Below, piece by piece: positions 24,484-34,005 of a stretch of DNA of 37,095 nt (positions are counted from its first letter, which is position 1; every line of letters begins with the position of its first letter). The DNA is taken from contig CAZVME010000030.1 in NCBI GenBank assembly GCA_964628835.1, forward strand, positions 1 through 37,095, read 5' to 3'. Under the pieces are notes generated by a model that saw only the letters and a program-made list of their open reading frames with translations, ran no database searches and was not told the origin of the DNA. Origin of the DNA: JAAGZL01 sp964628835 (lineage in GTDB: Bacteria > Pseudomonadota > Gammaproteobacteria > Chromatiales > Chromatiaceae). Made by a program: the position numbers and the translations under genes.

Positions 24484-24858
24484 ATGATTGTTCGTGACAG
24501 CTCAACTAAAACAATGCAGACAGGGTTATTATTAGTCCGTCAATGGATCCACTTGGCATGTGTGTTTGCGCTTCTTGTCGGTTTGGGTGTCAGTGCACCT
24601 TGGGCCATGGCTGACGAAGATGAGGAAATCACCTCTAATATGGAAGGGGTGGCCCCATTACGGAGCCTTCTTGCACAAGTGCGTGAGACTTATCCAGGGC
24701 AGATCCTGGAGGTTGAGCTTGAAAAAGAGAAATATGGCAAGAGGGATATATTGATTTATGAGGTTAAGCTGCTTACTAAAAAGGGAAGCGTCATTAAGCT
24801 GGAATACGATGCCATTAATTTGGAACTGCTAAAGCTAAAAGGCAGGCCGGAAAATTGA
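24484..24858 (+). CDS. Exported PepSY-domain-like protein
   Basis: A 124-residue protein with a long signal peptide (through about PWAMA-DEDEE) and one small domain with the pattern LRSLLAQVRETYPGQILEVE followed by YEVKLLTKKGSVIKLEYDAI and LELLKLKG, typical of PepSY domains found next to PhoPQ-like systems. ATG 24484 has GGAG 8 nt upstream. The regulator gene begins 13 bp after its stop. It may modulate the sensor kinase in the periplasm; inference. Confidence 0.82.
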   Translation: MIVRDSSTKTMQTGLLLVRQWIHLACVFALLVGLGVSAPWAMADEDEEITSNMEGVAPLRSLLAQVRETYPGQILEVELEKEKYGKRDILIYEVKLLTKKGSVIKLEYDAINLELLKLKGRPEN

Positions 24859-24871
24859 GCGGGGAGTCATT

Positions 24872-25543
24872 GTGAGAGTGCTTGTTGTTGAAGATGACTT
24901 TGATGTCGCCAGACAGATTTCGGATACGCTGCGCCAGTCCAGTTATGTTGTTGATGTGGCGCACGATGGTGTGGAAGGCCAGTTTCTTGGCGATACTGAG
25001 GCGTACGACGCAGTTATCTTGGACTTGGGGCTACCCAAGCTCGATGGGCTGAGCGTACTCCAGCAATGGCGCCATACAGGGCGCGAAATGCCGGTATTGA
25101 TCCTCACCGCACGTGACACCTGGCGGGAAAAGGTGGCGGGTCTGCGGACAGGGGCAGATGACTATCTGGCAAAGCCGTTCGAGCTGGAGGAGATGCTGGC
25201 CCGGGTGGAGGCGCTGATTCGGCGTTCCTCCGGGCATGCCAGCCCTGTGCTGGAATGCGGACCTCTCACTCTGGATGTCAGCACTACGAGGTTAACGGTG
25301 GCTGGCCGTCCCGTTGAGCTGACCGCCCTTGAGTTCCGGACACTGGCTCACCTGATGCACCATGAGGGGCGGGTCGTATCCAAAACCGAGTTGACCGAAC
25401 ACCTATACGATCAGGACTTTGATCGCGACTCCAACGTCATAGAGGTTTTGGTTAATCGTCTGCGCAATAAACTCGGGGCCGGTCTTATCAAGACGCACAG
25501 AGGGCTGGGTTACCAGATGACGGTACCGGAAGATGATGCGTAA
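24872..25543 (+). CDS. OmpR-family response regulator
   Basis: A 223-residue regulator. The receiver domain (1-~115) has the acidic pocket VVEDDFDVARQ, phosphorylation Asp in DAVILDLGLPKLDG, and Lys in YLAKPF. The C-terminal winged-helix domain contains LTALEFRTLAHLMHHEGRVV, DSNVIEVLVNRLRNKLG and the end THRGLGYQM. It starts at GTG 24872 with GGGAG upstream. It closely resembles the PhoP/PmrA/QseB group, agreeing with the tandem TTAAG boxes seen at 21692 and 24413. Its gene overlaps the kinase gene by 11 bp. Confidence 0.94.
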   Translation: MRVLVVEDDFDVARQISDTLRQSSYVVDVAHDGVEGQFLGDTEAYDAVILDLGLPKLDGLSVLQQWRHTGREMPVLILTARDTWREKVAGLRTGADDYLAKPFELEEMLARVEALIRRSSGHASPVLECGPLTLDVSTTRLTVAGRPVELTALEFRTLAHLMHHEGRVVSKTELTEHLYDQDFDRDSNVIEVLVNRLRNKLGAGLIKTHRGLGYQMTVPEDDA

Positions 25544-26870
25544 CTCCCTGACCTTACGGCTCGTTTCTACCTCGTTTGCCTGGGTTGGGGCGACGCTGCT
25601 GGTAACGATGGTGTTACTGGTTGTTCTGTTTCGCGGGCACATTGAGCAGCGTTTTGAAGCCCAGCTGCTCGATCATTTGGAAGAGCTGGTGTCGGCAAGT
25701 GAATTGACACCGGAAGGTGCCCTGCAAATGACCTGGCGTCCATCTGATCCCCGTTTTATTCGGCCTCACTCCGGTTGGTACTGGGAGATTCTGCGGTCAG
25801 GGGTGTCGGTGGCCCGTTCCGACTCACTCTGGAGAGAGAGCCTTAAGGTAACTGAGCCACGTATTGGCGATGTTCCTCAGATTCAACAGTTTTCCGGACC
25901 GGAAGATGAGCCTTTGCAGGTCCTGGTGCAGGACATCACTTTTCCGGAAGCTGAGAAACCACTTCTCTTTGTGGTTGCCGGGCCCGTTGCAGACATCGAA
26001 GATAACGTCCGGGCGTTCACCGCACAGGTCATCATCACCTTAACGGTACTTGGGATTGGCCTCCTGCTGGTGGTGTGGTTTCAGGTGCGCTTCGGCCTGC
26101 GCCCGTTACAAGAATTGCAGCAGGCGCTCGGCGATATTCGAAAAGGAAAAGTACAGCGGCTACCGGGGAACTATCCCGTAGAGGTCGAGCCGGTGGTGAA
26201 CGAGCTTAACGGCTTACTGGATCACAACAAGGCGCTGCTTGAGCGAGCAAGGACCCAGGTGGGGAATCTTGCGCATGCTCTAAAAAACCCATTGACCGTG
26301 ATCCGAAATGAAGCCAAGGCCATTGAAAACGAACGGGGTCGCGTGATCGGGGAACAGACCGCCGTGATGGCGAACAGTGTGGACCGTTACCTCTCCCAGG
26401 CGCGGATGGCCGGGACTGCAAGTGTCCTTGGCGCCCGTGCGGACGTCAAGGCGATTATCGAAGATCTCTGTTTTTCCATGGAACGGCTATACCAGGAGAG
26501 AGAGCTCGAGATCCAATACTCCGGTCTAGATAGGTGCTGGTTCCTGGGTGAGGCACAGGATCTGGAAGAGATGCTCGGTAACCTGATGGACAATGCCTGC
26601 AAATGGGCGTGCAGCCAGGTACTGGTTCGTGCCGAGTGTGCCGATGATCGGTTGCTGATTGTGGTGGAAGACGACGGCCCCGGGATTCCTGAACAGCGGC
26701 AGGTTGAAGTCCTGGAACGTGGACACCGACTCGACGAAAAGGTCCCAGGTAGTGGTCTTGGGCTCGACATTGCGCAGGACATTGCCGGGCTGTATCGTGG
26801 CTCGATTACCTTAGGTCGGATGCCCAGTGGTGGATTGCGTGCGCAGCTCGACCTGCCTGCGACTGACTGA
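25533..26870 (+). CDS. Sensor histidine kinase, PhoQ/QseC-like
   Basis: A 445-residue membrane kinase: first helix (about 8-30), periplasmic domain of roughly 130 residues, second helix (about 168-190), HAMP-like linker, then the phospho-acceptor His in NLAHALKNPLTVI, N box NLMDNACKW, G1 VVEDDGPGIP and G2 GSGLGLDIAQ. The ALKNPL form of the H box is characteristic of PhoQ-type kinases. It overlaps the regulator gene, so the pair is coupled. The periplasmic ligand is unknown; the neighbouring cytochromes suggest a redox, oxygen, NO or metal cue. Confidence 0.94.
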   Translation: MMRNSLTLRLVSTSFAWVGATLLVTMVLLVVLFRGHIEQRFEAQLLDHLEELVSASELTPEGALQMTWRPSDPRFIRPHSGWYWEILRSGVSVARSDSLWRESLKVTEPRIGDVPQIQQFSGPEDEPLQVLVQDITFPEAEKPLLFVVAGPVADIEDNVRAFTAQVIITLTVLGIGLLLVVWFQVRFGLRPLQELQQALGDIRKGKVQRLPGNYPVEVEPVVNELNGLLDHNKALLERARTQVGNLAHALKNPLTVIRNEAKAIENERGRVIGEQTAVMANSVDRYLSQARMAGTASVLGARADVKAIIEDLCFSMERLYQERELEIQYSGLDRCWFLGEAQDLEEMLGNLMDNACKWACSQVLVRAECADDRLLIVVEDDGPGIPEQRQVEVLERGHRLDEKVPGSGLGLDIAQDIAGLYRGSITLGRMPSGGLRAQLDLPATD

Positions 26871-27014
26871 TCAAGTCTCACTGAAGAAGAAACGATAAAT
26901 TAACTATGGGTTGCAAAACCATTGATAAACAGTGGGGCACTTCCGTTCCGCTTAGGCCTTGGGAGCGTGCAGGATGCCTGTTTTCACGGCGTTGCTCACT
27001 AGTGCGTTAGTAGG

Positions 27015-28688
27015 TTATTTGTTTTTTGTTATATCCTTGCTACGCAGTCTAAACTTGCCATTTAACGCCTTTAATACACCTTGGTCTCGGTTGTAGATAT
27101 CTTCTTGATAATGAACCTTACTGTCAGCAGCAAATGCTGTTCGATATCCGATTATGATACGAAGAGGATGCGGCAATCTGACCCGTGTCGTTTTCCCTGA
27201 AGCCACAACTTTATCGATCTTGTTACGATCCCAGCCTTTCTTTTCTGCCAGCATCTTCTCTGCCAGATCAAATGGATTTCGCACCCTGATACAACCTGAG
27301 CTAAAGGTCCGCTTGGTACGGCTAAAAAGCTCTCGATGATTGGTGTCATGGAGAAATACAAAATGCGGATTGGGGAACATGAACTTGACTAGGCCAAGTG
27401 CATTATCTTGGCCAGGTGGCTGCCGTACCACATAGGGAAAGCCTTTTATTGCTGCCCAGTCTACCGTCAGTGAATTTACTGGCTTTCCATCTAATGTCAA
27501 AAGATCATAGCCCTTTTTTACCAGATACTCCGGATCTTTCTTTAATCCTGGCTTAATAGTTCTCTTTATAATTCCTGGGGGGATGGTCCAGGTGGGATTG
27601 AAATCAAGATACTCGATGTTGTCTTTGAATATGGGAGTACTGGTGAATTTTTTACCGACCTGGACTACTTCCTCCCAGATTATTTTCCGATCCTTTACCC
27701 AGTAGGCTTTGAAGCTTGCAATATCTACAACAATAAACTCACCTTCCAATTCATGCATGTACCAGCGCATACGTTCCAGGTTGACGCGAATCTGATCGAT
27801 ACGGACATCAACAGATAAATTAAGTTGTGCAAGAGTTTGCTGCCCAACTATCCCGTCTACATCTAGCCCGTGACGCTTCTGAAATGCTTTAATCGAGGTT
27901 TTTAGCTGCTCATCAAATAATGCTGGGGGTGAGGGGATAGATCCGGGCGGATGATCACCCGTAATCTGCAAACGTCTGCGTAAGGCTAGGACACGAGTAT
28001 CAACTTCACCTTGCCGTAGTGTTATCCCATCGGGTATAAAAGCCCAGCCTCCTCTTTCTTTAATCAGTCGATATTTTCCCAACCCTCTTCTCAGGGTCTG
28101 GTATCCAGGCTGGACTGGACGCGCCCTAGAAAACAGTTCATTAATGTTGCCTTTCCGGATGTAATTGAGTAACTCAGCGGCGAAAGAATTTTTTGTAAGC
28201 GATTTGGTGAAGTTTATATTCTGGTCCAGTTTCACTGGATCTACTTTACCGAAGGCTAGATTGTATAAAGCTCGCACCATGCTCTCAAGTAACAGTACAT
28301 CTAGCTTTAATCGCTGCCTGGTATCAAGTCTGTGTTTCTTTTCAAGCTGAAGATACTGGATGATTTCAGGAAAAAAGTAGTCTTGCGGATTCAACCCATC
28401 ATCAGAAAGCGTTTTCAGCGTGGTAAAAAGAGCACGCTTGCTACTTTCATTCCAAAGCAGTTGATAATTGTTGAGTTTGTAGATACCGCTAACAAAGTGC
28501 CGGGCATAAATCTGTTGGTTATCTATTATCAGACTGTCTTCTTTTGCAGCCTGTTGCGCGCTCTCTACTATCAGGTCTCTATATTCACTTCCAGCCACGA
28601 ATGATGAAGACAAAAACAGAAGACACCCAAGCAGAAACAGTGTCTGTGTAAACTTCACGTTTGCTCTTGACGATATTAGATTACCCAT
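27015..28688 (-). CDS. L,D-transpeptidase, YcbB/LdtD-like
   Basis: A 557-residue exported enzyme that forms L,D-cross-links in peptidoglycan. Signal peptide (about 10-33), an N-terminal scaffold region, a peptidoglycan-binding domain (SIKAFQKRHGLDVDGIVGQQ, about 265-290), then a YkuD catalytic domain with VVDIASFKAYWVKD, HDTNHRELF and the catalytic motif SSGCIRVRNPFDLAEKML (nucleophile Cys). The length and order fit the LdtD family. It starts only 11 bp after the RND pump stop, in the same direction, so it is probably cotranscribed with the efflux genes, an uncommon pairing. Confidence 0.92.
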   Translation of the reverse strand: MGNLISSRANVKFTQTLFLLGCLLFLSSSFVAGSEYRDLIVESAQQAAKEDSLIIDNQQIYARHFVSGIYKLNNYQLLWNESSKRALFTTLKTLSDDGLNPQDYFFPEIIQYLQLEKKHRLDTRQRLKLDVLLLESMVRALYNLAFGKVDPVKLDQNINFTKSLTKNSFAAELLNYIRKGNINELFSRARPVQPGYQTLRRGLGKYRLIKERGGWAFIPDGITLRQGEVDTRVLALRRRLQITGDHPPGSIPSPPALFDEQLKTSIKAFQKRHGLDVDGIVGQQTLAQLNLSVDVRIDQIRVNLERMRWYMHELEGEFIVVDIASFKAYWVKDRKIIWEEVVQVGKKFTSTPIFKDNIEYLDFNPTWTIPPGIIKRTIKPGLKKDPEYLVKKGYDLLTLDGKPVNSLTVDWAAIKGFPYVVRQPPGQDNALGLVKFMFPNPHFVFLHDTNHRELFSRTKRTFSSGCIRVRNPFDLAEKMLAEKKGWDRNKIDKVVASGKTTRVRLPHPLRIIIGYRTAFAADSKVHYQEDIYNRDQGVLKALNGKFRLRSKDITKNK

Positions 28689-28699
28689 AGATAAGCAGT

Positions 28700-31600
28700 C
28701 TATTCCTCAACCCTTATTTTGTAGAGCAATGCATAGAGAACCGGTACCGCTATCATGGTAAGCAGGGTGCCGAAGGCTAGACCGAACATAATGGTAACGG
28801 CCATGGATACCCAGAACCCATCCTGCAGTAGTGGCGCCATACCGAGCACCGTTGTGGCGGCAGCGTTTACTACCGGACTCAGCCTGGATACGGCGGCTTC
28901 TACTATGGATTTGTAGGCACTCATACCATCCGCCAGATTCACATTGATCTGGTCCAGTAATACGATGGCATTTTTGATCATCATGCCAGAAAGACTCATG
29001 GCTCCGAGCACCGCCATGAAGCCGAATGGCGTATTGGTCATCAGCAGGCCAGCGGTTATCCCAATGATGGCAAAGGGTATCACCAGGAATATGATCAGCG
29101 GTGGCCGGTAGGCGTTGAACAGCACTACAATAATCAGCACCATGATAACCACGGCAGGGAGCATGCCAGGCTTCAATCCATCCTGAGACTCCTTGGAGCT
29201 GTTATATTCACCGTGCCACTCCAACCTGTAACCTGGTGGCATCTTGATGGCTTCAAAATCTGCCTGCATGGATTTGAGCATGGCTGGAAAGGTTACCCCC
29301 TCCGGTGATGCTTGTACCGTTATCGCCCGTCGTCGGTCCCAGCGCCATATCACTGGATCTTCCCAACCTACATTCACTTCCTTGGTCACCTGCATCAGCG
29401 GGATTGTCTTGGTTGAGAAGGCTGGAATAATCTGCAGCTGCTCGAAATTTGTCGCGGCATTGCGCCGCTCCGCAGGGGTGTGTCGCAGGACAATAGGTAT
29501 CAGATGATTACCCTCACGATACTGACCTACAGGAACACCGTCGAAAGAGCGTCGACTGGCCTGTGCTAGGTCGTCACGAGACACACCTGCCCAGCGCCCC
29601 TGGGCCTGACTATAAACCGGTTCCAGCTTCTTGACCCGGTTCAGCCAGTTGGTCCTTACTTCCTTGGCATAGGGGCTGGCCTCCAGAATTGCCATGCCCT
29701 GAGCTGCTAGATCACGCAGCACCTCCGGATCGGCTTCAGCAGGTCCACTGAAGCGGGCTTCAAACGGCCAGTCGTTGAAACTGCCAACTGGATACTTGCG
29801 CACCCGAATCATGGTGCCTGGATAGTTTTTTTCGATCCAAGGACGGATGGAATTCAGTACCTTGTCATTGGCCTCTAGGGAGGTCGTATTAACGACCAGC
29901 TGGGCATAGGATGAGTGATTGGATTCTGGGCTTACCGGCAGGTAAAAACGCGGTGGACCTTGGCCTATGAAAGAACTCACGCTGGAAACCATTTCATCTG
30001 CAGCTAGGTGGTCCTCTAGCTTCTTGAGGTTGGCCGACAGCTGCTTGATGCGGGTTCCCTCTGGCTCCCAGTAATCGATCATCAACTGTTGCCGCGCGGA
30101 GTCAGGGAAGAATAGCTGTTTAACCTGTCCAAAACCGATTATGGAAGCAACTAACAGAATCACCATGCCCAGTATGAACACCATCCGCTGTTTGATGGCA
30201 GTTCTCAGTAGACTACGGAAGCTTTGGTAGAGCTTGCCACCGTAGACATCACCACCATCATTCTTCGGGTCGGGCAGCATCGCCACGCACATCATTGGCG
30301 TCAGGGTCTGAGACATAACCCAGCTTACAACCAGTGAAATGGCCACCACCACGAATAGGCTACCGGCAAACTCGCCAGTAGATGCAGGTGAGACATAGAT
30401 GGGATAGAAGGCCATACAGGCCACGATGGTTGCACCAAGCAAAGGCCAGGCCGGTACGCTGGCAGCCTCGATGGCGGCCTGCTTGCGCTCTACACCCTGC
30501 TTGAGTTTGACCACAAACCCATCCACCACCACAATAGCATTATCTACCATCATGCCCATGGCTATGATCAATGCGCCGAGCGATACACGGTGTAAATCTA
30601 TACCCATGGATTGCATAATAATGAATGTGGCAAGAATGGCGAGAACCAATCCACTTATTCCAATGATGATGCCAACCCGCACCCCCATGGTTACAGCCAG
30701 TACCAGCAGCACGATAGCCACCGCCTCAACCAGATTGATCATAAAAGCCGCGATGGAGTCCCGCACCTGATCTCCTTGCCAGGAGATGCGCTCTACCTCA
30801 ATACCAATGGGAATCTCGGCATTCAGTTCCTGCAGCCGTGCATCTATGGCTTTACCCACTTCTACCACATTGGCACCGCTTATTGGTGCCAGAGCCATGG
30901 CTATGGAGGGTTTGCCATTAAGGCGCATCAGTTTCTGTGGTGGATCAACATAGCCCCTGGTGATAGTAGCTATATCCCGGATCTGGATCAGCTCTCCACC
31001 ACCACTCGGATTGAAGCGTCCGGAGGAGATCACGAGATTACCTATATCCTGGGGTGAAGAGAAAGTACCTGTTGGCACAACCCGTAGCCGTTCCGACTGC
31101 ACACCAAGATTACCTGCATCGACCACTGCATTCTGCAACTGCAATGTACGTTGCAGGTCTTCACTGGTCAGCCCTAGCGCAGCCAGTCTGGTTTGCGATA
31201 CATCCAGATATATGTGCTCGTCCTGCTCACCCCAGAGATCAATGCGGGCAACGCCTTTTAGCAGGCTGAGTTCCTTTCGCAGATTATCGACATGTTCCTT
31301 AAGTTGTGCATAGTTAAATCCATCTCCGGTTACTGCCATCAGGAATCCGAACACATAGCCGAAGTCATCGTTTACCAAGGGAGCAGCCGAACCTGGTGGT
31401 AGCGTGTTTTCTATATCTCGGATCTTTTTCCGCATCGCATCCCATACCTGGGGAAGCTTCTTTGACCACACTGAATCCTTGATATCCACCTTGACGATAG
31501 AGAGACCTGGCCGTGACTCGGAATAGATCTGTTTTATCTCCTGCATCTCCTGCAGTTTAAGCTCAATACGGTCCGTGACCTCCAGCTCAACCTCTTCGGC

Positions 31601-31765
31601 ATTGGCACCCGGGTATGAGGTGACGATAGCGGCAGTCTTGACGGTGAATTCAGGGTCCTCCAGCCAGCCTAATTTGAAAAAGGAGTTGATGCCTCCAATC
31701 ACAATCAGCAGGGTAATAAAATAGGTAATGGCCTTTTTTTTCAGTGCCAGACGAGTGAGGTTCAT
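28700..31765 (-). CDS. RND-family efflux transporter, inner-membrane pump
   Basis: A 1021-residue HAE1/AcrB-type or related pump with twelve helices and two large periplasmic loops. The proton-relay helix reads LIIAMGMMVDNAIVVVDGFV, where AcrB has a DD pair, so only one of the two Asp is present here, as in several RND subfamilies. Start chosen is ATG 31765 (MNLTRLALKKKAITYF), 2 nt after the adaptor stop, with GGGAGAG upstream; the longer reading back to 31843 overlaps the adaptor. Substrate unknown; no outer-membrane channel gene is seen, so TolC or another channel would be needed. Confidence 0.93.
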   Translation of the reverse strand: MNLTRLALKKKAITYFITLLIVIGGINSFFKLGWLEDPEFTVKTAAIVTSYPGANAEEVELEVTDRIELKLQEMQEIKQIYSESRPGLSIVKVDIKDSVWSKKLPQVWDAMRKKIRDIENTLPPGSAAPLVNDDFGYVFGFLMAVTGDGFNYAQLKEHVDNLRKELSLLKGVARIDLWGEQDEHIYLDVSQTRLAALGLTSEDLQRTLQLQNAVVDAGNLGVQSERLRVVPTGTFSSPQDIGNLVISSGRFNPSGGGELIQIRDIATITRGYVDPPQKLMRLNGKPSIAMALAPISGANVVEVGKAIDARLQELNAEIPIGIEVERISWQGDQVRDSIAAFMINLVEAVAIVLLVLAVTMGVRVGIIIGISGLVLAILATFIIMQSMGIDLHRVSLGALIIAMGMMVDNAIVVVDGFVVKLKQGVERKQAAIEAASVPAWPLLGATIVACMAFYPIYVSPASTGEFAGSLFVVVAISLVVSWVMSQTLTPMMCVAMLPDPKNDGGDVYGGKLYQSFRSLLRTAIKQRMVFILGMVILLVASIIGFGQVKQLFFPDSARQQLMIDYWEPEGTRIKQLSANLKKLEDHLAADEMVSSVSSFIGQGPPRFYLPVSPESNHSSYAQLVVNTTSLEANDKVLNSIRPWIEKNYPGTMIRVRKYPVGSFNDWPFEARFSGPAEADPEVLRDLAAQGMAILEASPYAKEVRTNWLNRVKKLEPVYSQAQGRWAGVSRDDLAQASRRSFDGVPVGQYREGNHLIPIVLRHTPAERRNAATNFEQLQIIPAFSTKTIPLMQVTKEVNVGWEDPVIWRWDRRRAITVQASPEGVTFPAMLKSMQADFEAIKMPPGYRLEWHGEYNSSKESQDGLKPGMLPAVVIMVLIIVVLFNAYRPPLIIFLVIPFAIIGITAGLLMTNTPFGFMAVLGAMSLSGMMIKNAIVLLDQINVNLADGMSAYKSIVEAAVSRLSPVVNAAATTVLGMAPLLQDGFWVSMAVTIMFGLAFGTLLTMIAVPVLYALLYKIRVEE

Positions 31766-31767
31766 TT

Positions 31768-32865
31768 CTACTCTCCCTGTGCTGGCTGCAGTTTTACCTT
31801 CTGCCCTTCGCGGATGGAGTGAACTCCGGCAGTGGCTATCCACTCTCCTGATTTCAGGCCTTTACTAATCTGCAGGCCAGTTGATTTGATCTGTCCGGTA
31901 ACAACCTCTCTGCGGCTGGCAATTCCACTCTTCTCATCGATAATCCAGACATAGCTTTTATTGGATCCATCGGGAGAGAACACTGCCGAGACTGGAATCA
32001 GAAGACCCATACTCCCCCCCTGTTCTGCAATTTTCTTGGGAATATCATCAGGGTTACCGCGGGCCTCACCAGCCATACCAGGGAGTATGGTTATACCCTT
32101 GGGTTGATCCATAACCAGGACTACTTGATAGGTTCGGGTGGTTTTAGATGCCTCAGCACCAATCTCCTTTACCCCAGCCACAATTTTCTGATCTGGAAAG
32201 GCAGCAAATTTCACCAACACACTTTTGACATATGGCACTATGGATATCAGCGCCTCGGGTATATCGATAACCATTTCGATGCGTGAAGTATCTACCAGGC
32301 GTATCACCTGTTGCTTGGCCTGCACCGCCTGAAAGTTTTCTACGTACAATTCAGAGATGCGCCCAGCAAACGGAGCCTTTAGTTCAGTATCATCCAAAGC
32401 CTTGCTGGCGGTTTCAACCTGAGCAGCTGCAACCTTAGTAGCAGCCTGCATGCGATCATACTCTGCCTTGGAGATATAGTCTTTTTCCACTAACTCCTGG
32501 GCACGCTCAAAATTAGCTTTGGACTTGGTAAACTCTGCCTGTGCTGCCTTGAGACTGCTTTGATAGTCACGCGGATCCAGACTGGCTAGTAGCTGGCCCT
32601 TGGTGACCGTATCACCCAACTTCACCGGCCTGTTCTTTAGGGTTCCACTGACATCAAATGACAGGTTAGCCTGTTGTATGGCTCGGGCCTGCCCTGGAAA
32701 TGACCGCCCACCAATAGCAGCTATATCACCGACCTTTACCGCCAGTACTGGCCTGATGACAGCTGCCTTTTCCGGCTCTTTTTCGTCACAACCTGATGCC
32801 AGAAGCAGTAGCAATACCACTGAACAAGTAACAAAACTTTTAGGGGTTAGCTGTAGCTTGGTCAT
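31768..32865 (-). CDS. RND efflux periplasmic adaptor lipoprotein
   Basis: A 365-residue membrane-fusion protein with a lipoprotein signal (VVLLLLLASGC, lipid attachment at that Cys), a barrel-sandwich hybrid domain split by a coiled-coil hairpin (about residues 95-160, rich in Ala, Glu, Lys and Gln), and beta-barrel and membrane-proximal domains. It bridges the pump encoded 2 nt downstream to an outer-membrane channel. Confidence 0.93.
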   Translation of the reverse strand: MTKLQLTPKSFVTCSVVLLLLLASGCDEKEPEKAAVIRPVLAVKVGDIAAIGGRSFPGQARAIQQANLSFDVSGTLKNRPVKLGDTVTKGQLLASLDPRDYQSSLKAAQAEFTKSKANFERAQELVEKDYISKAEYDRMQAATKVAAAQVETASKALDDTELKAPFAGRISELYVENFQAVQAKQQVIRLVDTSRIEMVIDIPEALISIVPYVKSVLVKFAAFPDQKIVAGVKEIGAEASKTTRTYQVVLVMDQPKGITILPGMAGEARGNPDDIPKKIAEQGGSMGLLIPVSAVFSPDGSNKSYVWIIDEKSGIASRREVVTGQIKSTGLQISKGLKSGEWIATAGVHSIREGQKVKLQPAQGE

Positions 32866-33263
32866 CGATTATTCTCCGTAGATGTGGCTATTCTTGGCTT
32901 TTTTTGTATGTATTCAAAACCAGCTTTATTATTTTGGCTACCTAAATCAGGATTCAAGTAAAACACAAATTTGCGCGGCTTTATTATTTGTGGGTCACCT
33001 AATTTTCCTCATGCGCTGAAAACAAATCCCTACTTCTTAATGATATAGCATAATAATTGGGAATATGACTTAGTTTTAGTGTGGATTGGAATAACTCTGA
33101 TGCTCTTGTTTTAAAGTTGTCGAATAACCTTGTTAGTATTTAGTTGATATGAAGCAACTAACGCTTTGATTGAAGTAATAATGGGAGAGAGTAATAAGCC
33201 AGGCTCCGATCAAAATTTATCAGAGCCTAGCCTCAATACTTTATTTACTTTTGCTCTTGCAAG
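32866..33263. other. Intergenic region upstream of the RND operon
   Basis: About 400 bp, AT-rich. It holds a stem-loop near its right end (33198-33231) and presumably the RND promoter, which I cannot place with confidence. I see no gene or RNA. Confidence 0.5.
33198..33231 (-). terminator. Stem-loop, possible terminator of the 159-residue protein gene
   Basis: AGGCTC-C-GAT (33201-33210) pairs with ATC-A-GAGCCT (33219-33228), with further weak pairing at the base. It lies 33 bp past the stop of the leftward exported-protein gene. The U-tract on the minus strand is poor (GGCTTATT), so the terminator call is tentative. Confidence 0.45.
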
Positions 33264-33743
33264 CTAGTTAATAAACTCAATATCAACTCCACCGAATGAC
33301 GCGGATAGTGCCAGTCCTTTGCTCTTTCCCTTGATCCGAATGATCACATTTTTCGTATTTTCAACTGTAGCTATTCCTTCGCCACTAACTATGGTTGCTC
33401 CTACTACACCCCCCCTATACTTGCCGGCAAAGTCCCGTAGACTATTGAGAAAATAGACCTCCCCCACACCTTCAATCTTCTGAAATCCGATCCCACCAAG
33501 CGATATGCTGTTAACCTTGACTGGATAGGCTCTACCCTGGTAATGCAAAACTCCTTCACCCCAAGATGCACCAGCTAATAATTTGACAGCCTTTACACTG
33601 AACTCCAGAGTTGCGCTCGGTTGTTCCTTACTAAAGTCAATAAATCTCTCTGCTCGAGGCTCATCGGCAATTGCTACATGTCCAAAAAACATCAGCGCCA
33701 CTAAAAGAAACCCCATAACCTTCTTTGTTATACCTGTTTTCAT
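33264..33743 (-). CDS. Exported protein of unknown function, 159 residues
   Basis: A signal peptide (MKTGITKKVMGFLLVALMFF, cleavage near AIA-DEP) precedes a domain rich in Gly and Val. Recurrent phrases are LAGASWGEGVLHYQGRAYPV, GVGEVYFLNSLRDFAGKYRG and GATIVSGEGIATVENTKNVI. The pattern recalls exported lipid-binding or EipA/DUF1134-like proteins, but I cannot assign a family. ATG 33743 is chosen with AGGGGAA about 7 nt upstream. It stands alone between gltS and the RND operon. Confidence 0.7.
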   Translation of the reverse strand: MKTGITKKVMGFLLVALMFFGHVAIADEPRAERFIDFSKEQPSATLEFSVKAVKLLAGASWGEGVLHYQGRAYPVKVNSISLGGIGFQKIEGVGEVYFLNSLRDFAGKYRGGVVGATIVSGEGIATVENTKNVIIRIKGKSKGLALSASFGGVDIEFIN

Positions 33744-33779
33744 TGACATTTCCCCTAAAATATTTAGTAATCATAAATT

Positions 33780-33798
33780 ACACAGCTAAATGCTGTGT
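33780..33798 (-). terminator. Short hairpin downstream of gltS
   Basis: ACACAGC-TAAAT-GCTGTGT forms a 7-bp stem; on the minus strand it is followed by TAATTTAT. It could end the gltS transcript about 210 bp past its stop, or lie in the leader of the exported-protein gene. Confidence 0.3.
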
Positions 33799-34005
33799 CG
33801 CTCCAATAGCCCTGCGTTGGAGATAAGTTTGTACTTTCAGGCATGAATTTGACATGGCCTATCACGCCGCCTTGTTATCAAAATACGCCAATCTAAAATC
33901 TGCCAAATAGACTCCACTATTAGTATAGCTACCAATGACCATGAGCAGTTGTGCGTCTGTGATCTAGGCTGCCGGTCAGCTGGCATCGTCAGGTTGGTGA
34001 AAGGC

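Noticed and set aside
30611..31057. 148-codon plus-strand open frame inside the RND pump gene
   Set aside because: Antisense to a full-length conserved pump; His/Tyr/Asn-rich translation with no family resemblance.
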